Source: Pseudorasbora parva (Eukaryota > Chordata > Actinopteri > Cypriniformes > Gobionidae). From it: a stretch of DNA of 64,000 nucleotides. A model generated the notes under the pieces. The model had not been told where the DNA came from and did not search any database. It was given only the letters and a program-made list of their open reading frames with translations. Position numbers and translations under genes: made by a program. This document shows positions 9,123 to 19,840 of the stretch, in pieces. Positions within the stretch are counted from its first letter, which is position 1. Every line of letters starts with the position of its first letter. The DNA is taken from contig NC_090178.1 of the NCBI RefSeq assembly GCF_024679245.1, positions 45,021,072 to 45,085,071 on the forward strand, read 5' to 3'.

Positions 9123-9520
9123 GTGTCAACACTAATACGGTTTCATTTGAAAATGCATCTTTTTCTCTCCATTTTGGCCTTCTATTCACACTGCAAAAGG
9201 TTTTTTTTAAACGCTCTGAGATATATATTGCGTTTTATACCAATAATGGTTGACCATGTGCGACCTGGAAGCATCAGTGAATGGTGAGATATTGTGCTAA
9301 ATAAAATGATCCTGTCAGAAGAATTGTGTTTTAAATGTATGATGTCTGTAACATCTCAGTGAGCTTTTATGAGGTTTTATGCATGCGCAGTAAGTTGAAT
9401 TTAGCGTTTAGATGTTTCAGTGTGGATGACAAACTTTTGGAAAACATTAGTGTGGACGGAGAGCGTTTTGAAATGCACTTCGTTTGCAAATCTATCCCGA
9501 TTAATGTAGACGTAGCCCTA
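9123..9520. mobile_element. hAT-like MITE with degenerate terminal inverted repeats
   Basis: The left end (GTGTCAACACTAATACGG, then TTTGAAAATGCATC) matches in reverse complement the right end (GATTAATGTAGACGTAGCCC). The interior near the right end repeats related words (GTGTGGACGGAGAGCG, TTTTGAAATGCA). There is no coding capacity. The hAT-like label rests on resemblance to common fish MITEs and is not proven. Confidence 0.6.
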
Positions 9521-9597
9521 GGGAGCCATGGTGGCTTGGGCAGTTCATGGGTCCATGGCAGATCGAGAAGTTCATGGGACCACGAACCCCCATATAT

Positions 9598-9642
9598 ATC
9601 CCCCCCCCCCCCACACACACACACAAAATAAATAAATTAATA

Positions 9643-9684
<42 letters not shown>
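9598..9684. repeat. Compound microsatellite: C-run, (CA)n, then (ATA)n
   Basis: A run of C (about 9600-9612) passes into CACACACA and then AAATAAATAAAT and a long (AAT)n tract to about 9684. Homopolymer length is likely variable and may be imprecise in assembly. Confidence 0.95.
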
Positions 9685-9685
<1 letters not shown>

Positions 9686-10045
9686 TATAATAGTAATAGC
9701 ATATAGATTAATAAATGCTTTACACATTTTTGTCAGTTAGTTCATGTTAACAAATTAAACCTTATTGTTACCAATATTCCAAATGTTAAATATATTTTTT
9801 ACTTTTTTTTCCTCAAAAGTTGCTACAGCTGCCATACTGAGCATTGTGGCTTACCTTATTTGATCATCTAAACTCAAAAGAATGACTTGTTGAATTTACT
9901 TCACACAATTATATTGAGCATTTTTTTTCAAATAACAATTAGGTTATATGAACAAAAGAAACTCACACAAAGCTGACAAAATGTATTTGAGTCAATTCAA
10001 ATCATTTGAATTTGTCACTGTTACATAATATTTATATATGCATTT
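9685..10045. other. AT-rich, no feature recognised
   Basis: Low-GC sequence with T- and A-runs. I see nothing assignable. Confidence 0.5.
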
Positions 10046-10895
10046 TACTTAAAGCAGCACTTGGCAACTTTTGCTCTCGGGGTCCCCCTACAGTTGGGAA
10101 AAAATAATGTCCTCAACTCCTGTCATAAGCTGTCATCGTACAACAGGGGATGCCATCGCGCGTGCATTTGTTGACATGACAACCCTGATAGCCCTGAACT
10201 AGTGATGTGCGGGTCGTCTCATAACCCGCGGACCCCATATGTCTATTTAATGGTCGCGGGTGTGGGGCGGGTTGTAAAAATATATACAGTGGTGCGGGGT
10301 GGGCCAAATAACTTCATAAAAGCGGCCCTGCGCTTAAGCGGTGCAGCACTAACAGTTCCCCTGAACACTGCAGGAGGAGTTCACATGCAGGTGTTCTTCT
10401 GGCGGCGCGTGTGACATGTCTTCATCCCAGGTACAGTCAGTGTCATATGTTTTAGCATGTCATATGAATATAATTTCATGGGTTTTATTTTTTTAAAACG
10501 CCAAATAATCACGACGCTCACATTTACAAGCCAGCGTCATTATAGTAGTCTATTGGTTAGCGTTTTACAGAATCTATATGATACTTCAGTTCAGTGTTCG
10601 AGTGGTAGGTAATCACCGTAACAAGCAGGACAGCATCGGTCGGGCACGCCTCCTTCAGCTCACGCCGACGAGCAAACGCTGGTCACATGTTGATCCTCGT
10701 CCTGCCTTTAATCCCATCACTTTTTCGTTTCCTCTTCTTGCTTTCCTCCAACAAAACCTTTTCTTTCTTATTTGTCTCTGCTGCTTTGGACATGACTATA
10801 TTATCCGACGAACAAAGTTGGGCTCGCACGTCCGAATGTAAGGAAGTGTGGGGGTTGGTGGAAGTGACGTATATGCCGTAAAGCAGTCAAATTTT
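10046..10895. mobile_element. GC-rich MITE-like repeat(s), probably nested
   Basis: Opens with TTAAAGCAGCACTTGGCAAC, a style typical of dispersed fish repeats. At 10203 a second unit seems to begin (GTGATGTGCGGGTCG, then AACCCGCGGACCCC), with several GCGGG/CCCGC words in inverted arrangement resembling non-autonomous hAT ends. Toward 10860-10895 the sequence returns to GACGTATATGCCGTAAAGCA. The arrangement suggests one element inserted in another, but I cannot fix the boundaries. Open frames here are short and unlike any known family. Confidence 0.4.
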
Positions 10896-11037
10896 GTAGT
10901 TCTTTTTGTTCTGATAAATGAATTAAACTTCAGTTTTAAATATATTAGGTTGTTGAACACAATTAAATTAAGTTGAGATAAAATTAGATGTTTAAGTAAA
11001 GTGGATAGAATTTAAATGTGTCATATCTATGAAGGGC
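10896..11037. other. AT-rich, no feature recognised
   Basis: Short spacer between the MITE-like region and the minisatellite; nothing assignable. Confidence 0.5.
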
Positions 11038-11152
11038 CTGAATCAGTTGTTTTCCCCTTCTGAATCAGTTGTTTCCCCCTTCTGAATCAGTTGTTTCCCC
11101 CTTCTGAATCAGTTGTTTTCCCCTTTCGCCTGAATCAGAAATTTCCCCCTTT
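11038..11152. repeat. 22-bp minisatellite, five copies
   Basis: Units start at 11038, 11060, 11082, 11104 and 11130 with the form CTGAATCAGTTGTTTYCCCC plus TT. The first four are almost identical. The fifth follows a 4-bp insertion and differs in its centre (CAGAAATTT). C/T-rich on the plus strand. Confidence 0.9.
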
Positions 11153-12470
11153 TTTTTTACTGTCTCTGTTGTAGTTCTTACATCAAAAACACAGCTTGAT
11201 CAAATGAATTGATATTACAAGCAGTATTTTGTCAAGAAATGGATGCAAGTATGCACATGTACACGTATCAAACAAATATGCCCGGTGTAATATATAATAT
11301 ATTTAAGGGAATGTATAAAAGAGGAAGTGGAGATGCAGAAGTGGTCATGCATGACATTGAATACCATATAAAACATGACTTATCCTGCTTAGAGTGAAGG
11401 AATACCATAGAAATTAGATAGGAGAATTGAAATCGTCATTGTTCAAAATTATATAGGAACTGTGTTTCTAGAGAATCAATGAGCAATATAAACAAGAATG
11501 AATTAGATTTCTGATGAATATTGGAGTGAATGATATATCAGGAACTTTATTTTTAACAGATGCTGATTTTGCCAGGTACAACTGTTCACACACCAGTGTT
11601 ATTTTGATTTTAGATTTATTAAATGTTTGTTCATATTTTAAACAAGCATTTATTTGCTTATTTAAATATTTCATGTTAACATGTTAATCCTTATTTTGTT
11701 ATGTTCACTCAAAAAATAAATAAACTGTTGAATGAACATAATTAAATTAAGGATAGCTTATCCACGAAATTGAATTATGCTTTTTCAACAAAATCAATCA
11801 TTTGTTGTAATCTTGTTGTATGAACTTAAAATCATTTAGTTAAATCTACAAAAATAAATCATGTCATCCCAACTAGATAAAGTAGTATAAAAAGGGGTAG
11901 AATTAATGACCATATTGAGTCTGGGAACTGCGTCACATGAATTTATTTTCTTTATTTCTATAAAAATTATTAGTCATCAACACTCGATCACTTGATAATT
12001 GTAGCATGCAAGTAATGATCAAGTAAAGCATTTCTCGTCACTGGCATTAGCACAGATACAGCTCATTGAGAACAGAACTGCCTAACCACAATGTCCAAAA
12101 AATCGACACAACATAACATAACTTTTAAATGTCAAATATAACATCAAACGTTAACAGGTCTTTCCCTTCACTAAAAACACATTATACTGCACTTAACTTT
12201 AACATTTACTCTCCTGATCCGTCCCTATGCAAAGCATGCTGGGAACTAGAAATACATTGCCTAGTTCAGTCAGTGCAACATAAATGATTCATGTAGTCCC
12301 AACACAAATGGTTTAAGTTAACTTAACATTTTACAAATTCTCATTCATTTAACGTAATAAAATTGAGTAAAATGACAATTAAGTAAAAAACTAAATATTT
12401 GTGTTGTTTCAGCTTATTATAATTAAATAAACTGAGCAAACAGAATTTTTTTTTGTTTGTTTGTGCTTTT
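11153..12470. other. AT-rich, no gene recognised
   Basis: Around 11,700-12,430 the words AACATAATTAAATTAAG and TAAGTAAAAAAC recur in a loosely repetitive way, reminiscent of an old dispersed element. No protein motif was found on either strand. Confidence 0.4.
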
Positions 12471-12474
12471 AGAG

Positions 12475-13003
12475 ATATTTCTGCCTGGATGAAGGACCAC
12501 CACCTTTAACTCAACCTTGTTTAGTCAGAACTGCTTGTGTTCTCAATCTAACACTTCATCAATCTCTCCATTCAGCTAAGTCTGTCAACCATAACTCCTT
12601 CCAGAGTAGCCAGGAACCTTAGAGTTGTGACTGATGATCATTTAAACTTCACAGACCACATTGCTAGGTCCTGTAGATTTGCCTTATACAACATTAGGAA
12701 GATCTGGCCCTTCCTATTGGAGAATGCTACACAACTCCTTGTCCAAGCTTTTTTTCTATCCAGACTGGACTATTATAATGGTCGCTTGGCAGGCATTCCA
12801 GCAAACCAGTCAAACCCCTGCAACTGATCGAGATGCTGCTGCAAGAGTGGTCTTTAATGAGCCGAAGAGAGCCCACGCCACACCTCTCTTCATAAGTTTG
12901 CACTGTTTGCCAATAGCCGTTCACATCAAATTCATGGCACACAGAACAGCCACTGGCTCTGCACCCCTATACATAAACCCACAAATGCATGTTCATCACT
13001 TCT
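12475..13003 (+). pseudogene. L2-clade LINE reverse-transcriptase 3' remnant
   Basis: Plus-strand translation, with several frameshifts and stops, gives the characteristic L2-type end of the RT region: ISAWMKDHHL, then ITPSRVARNLRVV, DHLNFTDHIARSCRFALYNIRKIWPFL, LLVQAFFLSRLDYYNGRLAGIP, and in another frame DAAARVVFNEPKRAHATPLFISLHCLPIAVHIKF followed by RTATGSAPLY. This is the thumb and connection region at the C-terminal end of L2 ORF2, the part usually kept because LINEs truncate at the 5' end. A small deletion and a frameshift near 12,830 break it. It is a dead 5'-truncated insertion. Confidence 0.85.
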
Positions 13004-13567
13004 AAGGGGTTTTACTCATAGGGACAAACATTTTTTATCTTTCACACGCACACATATACAGTAAACATGTGCATGATATTCAACTGACGTAACAAATTCT
13101 AGTTTTCAGTATTTAGTACAGGCAACAAAAGTTATAAAGTACTTTGACACTTCTAAACAAGTAAACTAATCAATTAGATTGAATTTTATCAGTACTTTCC
13201 TCACCCACATCTTGATTTTGCAGAGTTCCTGGTTAACATATTTTGTTGATCCAGGAAAAACATTCCTGTCCAAAAATGTTAACTAAACATATCCCTGCCC
13301 CTAAACCTAACTTATACCTAAATAAATCAGATCCTTAGTTTTAGTTTTGATCCTTCACTTGTTGGAGATAATTTGGATGTGCGAACACTTTCCCTCTTTT
13401 AAGAAACATTTATTTAAATAAAAATATACACAAAATCACGTATAAAATGATGACGTGAATAGCACTGATTATCTCTTCATCACGGCAACTGTTAGTGGGG
13501 GGGGGGGGGGGGGGGGGCAGCAAGTGAACATTTTGTCCTCAAAGTTTATGTGTTAGAAGCAGGAAAA
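13004..13567. other. No gene recognised; contains a long G-run
   Basis: AT-rich except for an uninterrupted G-run of about 21 bases at 13,497-13,517, immediately before the Tc1 remnant. The run could be a slippage-prone tract or an assembly-sensitive homopolymer. The stretch before the transposase is probably the element's own 5' end. Confidence 0.5.
13497..13517. repeat. Homopolymer G-run
   Basis: About 21 consecutive G. Such tracts can fold into G-quadruplex structures and are unreliable in length. Confidence 0.9.
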
Positions 13568-14490
13568 ATGTTTGACAAAGGCCAAATTGTGATGTCTAGA
13601 TGAGCTCTTGTGGGCTGTTCCCGGTCTGCAGTGGTCAGTATCGATCAAAAGTGCTCCAAGGAAGGAACAGTGGAGAACCGGCCACAGGGTCAAGGCTCAT
13701 TGATGCACGTGGGGAGAGAAGACTGGGGCGTGTGGTCTGATCAAACAGACGAGCTACTGGAGCTCAAAGTGCTCAAGAAGTTAATGCTGGTTCTGATAGA
13801 AAGGTGTCAGAATATAGTTTGTTGCCCATGGGACTACATAGCCACAGAGCAGTCAGGGTGCCCATGCTGACCCCTGTCCCCGTCGAAAACACCAACAATG
13901 GCATGTGAGCATCAGAACTGGACCATGGAGCAATGGAAGAAGTTGGCCTGGTCTGATGAATCATGTTTTCTTTTACATCATGTGGATGACAGTGTGTGTC
14001 GCTTACCTGCGGAACACATGGCACCAGGATCCACTATGAGAAGAAGGCAATCCAGCGTGATGCTTGGGTCCTGCTATCCATTTGGATGTTACTTTGACAC
14101 ACACCACCTACCTAAGCAATGTTGCAGACCATGTTCACCCATTCAGGCACGGTATTCCCTGGTGTCTGTGGCTCTTTCAGCAGGATAATGCTCCTGCCAC
14201 AAAGCAAAAATGGTTTAGGAATGGTTTGAGGAGCACATTGACGAGTTTGAGGTGTTGACTTGGCCTATAAATTCCCCAGATCTCAATCCAAGCGAGCATC
14301 TGTGGGATGTGCTGAACAAACAAGTCTGACCCATAGAGACCCCACCTCGCAACTTACAGGACTTTAAAAATCTGCTGCTAACATCTTGGTTCCAGATACC
14401 ATAGCACACCTTCAGGGGTCTAGTGGAGTCCGTGCCTTGATGGGTCAGGGCTGTTTTGGCAGCAATAGGGGGATCGATTAGATCATAATG
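13568..14490 (+). pseudogene. Tc1/mariner transposase remnant
   Basis: The plus strand reads MFDKGQIVMSR at the start, then fragments of a Tc1-type transposase in alternating frames. LAWSDESCFLLHHVD (about 13,945-13,990) holds the first catalytic Asp. A motif like AEHMAPGSTMRRRQSSVMLG follows. Then come TYLSNVADHVHPF, LFQQDNAPA with the second Asp (about 14,172-14,200), and NSPDLNPSEHLWDVLNKQV with the catalytic Glu (about 14,267-14,325). The end, PPRNLQDFKNLLLTSW to AVLAAIGGS, is also typical. Multiple frameshifts and a TGA after NKQV make it inactive. The N-terminal paired-type DNA-binding domain is only partly recognisable. Tc1 transposases cut at terminal inverted repeats and insert at TA. 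Confidence 0.85.
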
Positions 14491-14599
14491 TTATGCCTGA
14501 TTTGTATTTTATGTTAACATAAATAAATAATTTTCTTTAAAAAAAAAAAAAATGTTTTGCATCTAATTTAAATAAGATTTTTTTTTAATGTAATTGCCT

Positions 14600-14601
14600 T
14601 T

Positions 14602-14643
<42 letters not shown>
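14600..14643. repeat. (TTA)n microsatellite at the left edge of the array
   Basis: ATTATCATTATCATTATT passes into a pure ATT run and ends directly at the first array head (AGGGGCC). The same motif borders the array on the right (about 59,004-59,030) and separates units inside it, so a TTA tract is probably the original landing site. Confidence 0.9.
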
Positions 14644-14644
<1 letters not shown>

Positions 14645-17242
14645 GGGGCCAAGCACCGAAGGTGCGGAGGCACCTATTGAAACCGTTGTCGCACTTTCTT
14701 CTTCCGCCATGGAGGTCTATGGCAGCCCATAGAACCGATTGCGGGAAAGTTGTAAAGATTTGACATTCTGATAGAGGGCAGTCCCAACATTAAATACACC
14801 AATTTTGGTGTCTCCAACTCAATCCCTCTAGCGCCACCACCTGTCCAAAGTTGCACTCATGTTTATGCTAATAACTTTTGAACCTTAAGGGCTAGAAACA
14901 AAATTCTTGTTTCCTCAGATTTCTGAGCTCCTGCCAATCCGAAAGCACCCTATGACGTCATTTCCGACATTATATGTTTCCCGCCATTTTGAATTTCCCC
15001 AAAATCCTACTTTTGCGAACTCGTCCTAGACTGTTCGTCCGATTTGCATGAAAATTGAACCAGATCATCTTCAGCCAGTGTCGACAAAAAGTTATGGAAT
15101 TCAAGTTGATTCGTCAAATCATTTTCCGTTAAACGCGCAAACAAATTTTACGTAGCGCTTGCGAAAACAGACGTATGGCTGTATCTCCGCAACGCTTTAT
15201 CGTATTCAGACCAAACTTGGTACATGTTGGCACAAGCATCTCTTGAGGCAACCTGCTGCGTTTCGGCGCAGCGCCACCTACTGGCCCGGAGATAGGAAAA
15301 ATGGCTATTTTTGCTTTTTTTTGCTGAACCGTTTGCCCAAAAATCACAAAAGTGGTCTCGTCAGATTCGAGACGTCATGCCGAGTCGACTGATGTCCAAT
15401 TTTACCATGTCGGCCATTTTGGCTGTCGGCCATCTTGAATTATGTGCCAAAATGCTGTATTTTATGAACGCATGAACGGATTGTTACGAAACTCGGCATG
15501 GGTCATCACCACGATGCCCTGAAGTAGCCTGAGAAGTTTCGAAACAGCGCCACCTAGTTGAGATTTTTTTTAAAAAGTGCTTATAACTTTGGGTGTGGTT
15601 GACTTATTTTCACGGGACTCATCTCCTTAGACTCCTGAATCGTTGCCGAGTCCAACGATACCACACTTGCCAGGTTTCTGCGTATGGTTTGTGCACCGTT
15701 GTAATTTAGCGCTTTAAGAAAATTAGCCGATATCTTCGAAACCACTGGTCCGATCGAGACGAAACCAGCGTCAGAAGTTCGGAAACATAGGTCGCTAGGC
15801 ACAGTCGTGAGGCCAAATCTCAAAATTTTGATAGTAAGGGGTAGTAAAATCCAATCAAAGTCAGGCGTCAGGCTGAAACCCTATTGGAACTGTTCATTTC
15901 CCCATGATGCATCATTTTCCAGCTAAAACTGCTCGGGCAGACCAAACCGTAAGTCGTAGAGACTTGAAACTTTCAGGGCTGGTAGTACTCACAACCACTG
16001 CAGACGTCACCGAAGCCCGCCCCGATCGGCCTGACGGGGGCGCTACAGCGATCAAAAGTACGAAACGGCGACCAAAAGTACGAAGCGGCTCATAACTCCT
16101 CAACCGTAAGGCTTAGCCTCGAGTGTCTTATATTGCTGGAATCCTTGGCTCGAGACGGACAAAATGCATGCCCCGGATTGGCTCGGAATAGTGGGAAAAA
16201 ATTCGGGTATTTCGGGTTTTTTGCAAAACCTACTTTTGCCAACTAGTCCTAGGTTTTTGGCCCAACCGGAACCAAACCAGCACAGCGAGATTCTCTGGAG
16301 TCTAATTGTCAAAAGTCATTTAAAAAAACCGGAAATTTGGGTTCCTGGACCCTAAAGGCCGCCAAAACGTTGGAAGGGGGAGTAGCCCCTTTTACTAAAT
16401 TGGCTAAAACTCGTGAACGGAATGAGGTATTTTCACCAAACTCAGCACGCCTATGTAAGAGCTCATTCTGTGGCCAAGTGAAAAAGGACGTGGGGACCGG
16501 CCACTTGGTGGCGCTATAATGGTTAAAAAGGGGTCAAAATGATGTATTTCTATGGAAAATCCCATTAAAGGCCTGAAAGCGGCCCTCTTCCTGCCTGATT
16601 GGCATACAGCTTTACGAAATCACGCGTGCGCATGCGTCACGTGACCCTAAAGAGGCTTGCAGACTTTTATGGCCGCCGGGGCGCTTTAACTGTTAAATTG
16701 GTGAAAACAAATGCCCTATTATTATCCTATGCAAATTGACATTTAAATGACTAAAAATTGCCTGCTCTGCGCAGAACTTCACCAAATCGGCTGGGCATGT
16801 GCGCCGCATTATTGTAAAGACGCGTGCAAACTTTGGCGGAGATCGGGCCCTCCAACTGTTAAACTGGTGAAAAACAAATGCCCTATATTATCCTATGCAA
16901 AATGACATTTAAATGACTAAAAATTGCCTGCTTTGTGCAGAACTTCACCAAATCGGCTGAGCATGTGCGCCGCATTATTGTAAAGACGCGTGCAAACTTT
17001 GGCGGAGATCGGGCCATCAGTAGAGGCATACCAGTTTAAAAGGTAAAAAAATAAATAAATAAAAACACCCCATTTTCATGATAAATGAGCTGAAAATGCA
17101 AAAATTGACCTTTGACCTCTGCGATGCACATGTCACCAGGCTTGATAAAGTTTTAGCAACCAGCAGCTCAAAACTCAAGTGCTCAAACCCTATGGTCTAT
17201 TTTTTATAGGCCTTTTTATACCCTTTTTATTGCCTTTTTATT
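14644..17242 (+). repeat. Array unit 1, subfamily A
   Basis: Head at 14644, body to the next head at 17243 (2599 bp). A-type units lack the GCTTGGCCCC tail and instead end in a TTTTTATACCCTTTTTATTG-like stretch. CpG-rich in the middle (about 16,000-16,100). An internal tandem duplication of about 167 bp lies at 16,687-17,025, each copy with GCCGCATTATTGTAAAGACG. CTCF-core match at 15,271-15,284. Confidence 0.9.
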
Positions 17243-19840
17243 AGGGGCCAAGCACCGAAGGTGCGGAGGCACCTATTGAAACCGTTGTCGCACTTTCTTC
17301 TTCCGCCATGGAGGTCTATGGCAGCCCATAGAACCGATTGCGGGAAAGTTGTAAAGATTTGACATTCTGATAGAGGGCAGTCCCAACATTAAATACACCA
17401 ATTTTGGTGTCTCCAACTCAATCCCTCTAGCGCCACCACCTGTCCAAAGTTGCACTCATGTTTATGCTAATAACTTTTGAACCTTAAGGGCTAGAAACAA
17501 AATTCTTGTTTCCTCAGATTTCTGAGCTCCTGCCAATCCGAAAGCACCCTATGACGTCATTTCCGACATTATATGTTTCCCGCCATTTTGAATTTCCCCA
17601 AAATCCTACTTTTGCGAACTCGTCCTAGACTGTTCGTCCGATTTGCATGAAAATTGAACCAGATCATCTTCAGCCAGTGTCGACAAAAAGTTATGGAACT
17701 CAAGTTGATTCGTCAAATCTTTTCCGTTAAACGCGCAAACAAATTTTACGTAGCGCTTGCGAAAACAGACGTATGGCTGTATCTCCGCAACGCTTTATCG
17801 TATTCAGACCAAACTTGGTACATGTTGGCACAAGCATCTCTTGAGGCAACCTGCTGCGTTTCGGCGCAGCGCCACCTACTGGCCCGGAGATAGGAAAAAT
17901 GGCTATTTTTGCTTTTTTTTGCTGAACCGTTTGCCCAAAAATCACAAAAGTGGTCTCGTCAGATTCGAGACGTCATGCCGAGTCGACTGATGTCCAATTT
18001 TACCATGTCGGCCATTTTGGCTGTCGGCCATCTTGAATTATGTGCCAAAATGCTGTTTTTTATGAACGCATGAACGGATTGTTACGAAACTCGGCATGGG
18101 TCATCACCACGATGCCCTGAAGTAGCCTGAGAAGTTTCGAAACAGCGCCACCTAGTTGAGATTTTTTTTAAAAAGTGCTTATAACTTTGGGTGTGGTTGA
18201 CTTATTTTCACGGGACTCATCTCCTTAGACTCCTGAATCGTTGCCGAGTCCAACGATACCACACTTGCCAGGTTTCTGCGTATGGTTTGTGCACCGTTGT
18301 AATTTAGCGCTTTAAGAAAATTAGCCGATATCTTCGAAACCACTGGTCCGATCGAGACGAAACCAGCGTCAGAAGTTCGGAAACATAGGTCGCTAGGCAC
18401 AGTCGTGAGGCCAAATCTCAAAATTTTGATAGTAAGGGGTAGTAAAATCCAATCAAAGTCAGGCGTCAGGCTGAAACCCTATTGGAACTGTTCATTTCCC
18501 CATGATGCATCATTTTCCAGCTAAAACTGCTCGGGCAGACCAAACCGTAAGTCGTAGAGACTTGAAACTTTCAGGGCTGGTAGTACTCACAACCACTGCA
18601 GACGTCACCGAAGCCCGCCCCGATCGGCCTGACGGGGGCGCTACAGCGATCAAAAGTACGAAACGGCGACCAAAAGTACGAAGCGGCTCATAACTCCTCA
18701 ACCGTAAGGCTTAGCCTCGAGTGTCTTATATTGCTGGAATCCTTGGCTCGAGACGGACAAAATGCATGCCCCGGATTGGCTCGGAATAGTGGGAAAAAAT
18801 TCGGGTATTTCGGGTTTTTTGCAAAACCTACTTTTGCCAACTAGTCCTAGGTTTTTGGCCCAACCGGAACCAAACCAGCACAGCGAGATTCTCTGGAGTC
18901 TAATTGTCAAAAGTCATTTAAAAAAACCGGAAATTTGGGTTCCTGGACCCTAAAGGCCGCCAAAACGTTGGAAGGGGGAGTAGCCCCTTTTACTAAATTG
19001 GCTAAAACTCGTGAACGGAATGAGGTATTTTCACCAAACTCAGCACGCCTATGTAAGAGCTCATTCTGTGGCCAAGTGAAAAAGGACGTGGGGACCGGCC
19101 ACTTGGTGGCGCTATAATGGTTAAAAAGGGGTCAAAATGATGTATTTCTATGGAAAATCCCATTAAAGGCCTGAAAGCGGCCCTCTTCCTGCCTGATTGG
19201 CATACAGCTTTACGAAATCACGCGTGCGCATGCGTCACGTGACCCTAAAGAGGCTTGCAGACTTTTATGGCCGCCGGGGCGCTTTAACTGTTAAATTGGT
19301 GAAAACAAATGCCCTATTATTATCCTATGCAAATTGACATTTAAATGACTAAAAATTGCCTGCTCTGCGCAGAACTTCACCAAATCGGCTGGGCATGTGC
19401 GCCGCATTATTGTAAAGACGCGTGCAAACTTTGGCGGAGATCGGGCCCTCCAACTGTTAAACTGGTGAAAAACAAATGCCCTATATTATCCTATGCAAAA
19501 TGACATTTAAATGACTAAAAATTGCCTGCTTTGTGCAGAACTTCACCAAATCGGCTGAGCATGTGCGCCGCATTATTGTAAAGACGCGTGCAAACTTTGG
19601 CGGAGATCGGGCCATCAGTAGAGGCATACCAGTTTAAAAGGTAAAAAAATAAATAAATAAAAACACCCCATTTTCATGATAAATGAGCTGAAAATGCAAA
19701 AATTGACCTTTGACCTCTGCGATGCACATGTCACCAGGCTTGATAAAGTTTTAGCAACCAGCAGCTCAAAACTCAAGTGCTCAAACCCTATGGTCTATTT
19801 TTTATAGGCCTTTTTATACCCTTTTTATTGCCTTTTTATT
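17243..19840 (+). repeat. Array unit 2, subfamily A
   Basis: 2598 bp, nearly identical to unit 1. Visible differences include loss of two bases in the CAAATC(AT)TTTCCG stretch near 17,720 and GAACTCAAG for GAATTCAAG near 17,697. CTCF-core match at 17,869-17,882. Confidence 0.9.

Noticed and set aside
12727..12942. Minus-strand frame across the L2 remnant
   Set aside because: The plus strand clearly encodes the LINE reverse-transcriptase tail; the opposite frame is incidental.
13610..13870. Separate small gene upstream of the Tc1 motifs
   Set aside because: Position and neighbouring motifs show it to be the decayed N-terminal part of the same transposase.
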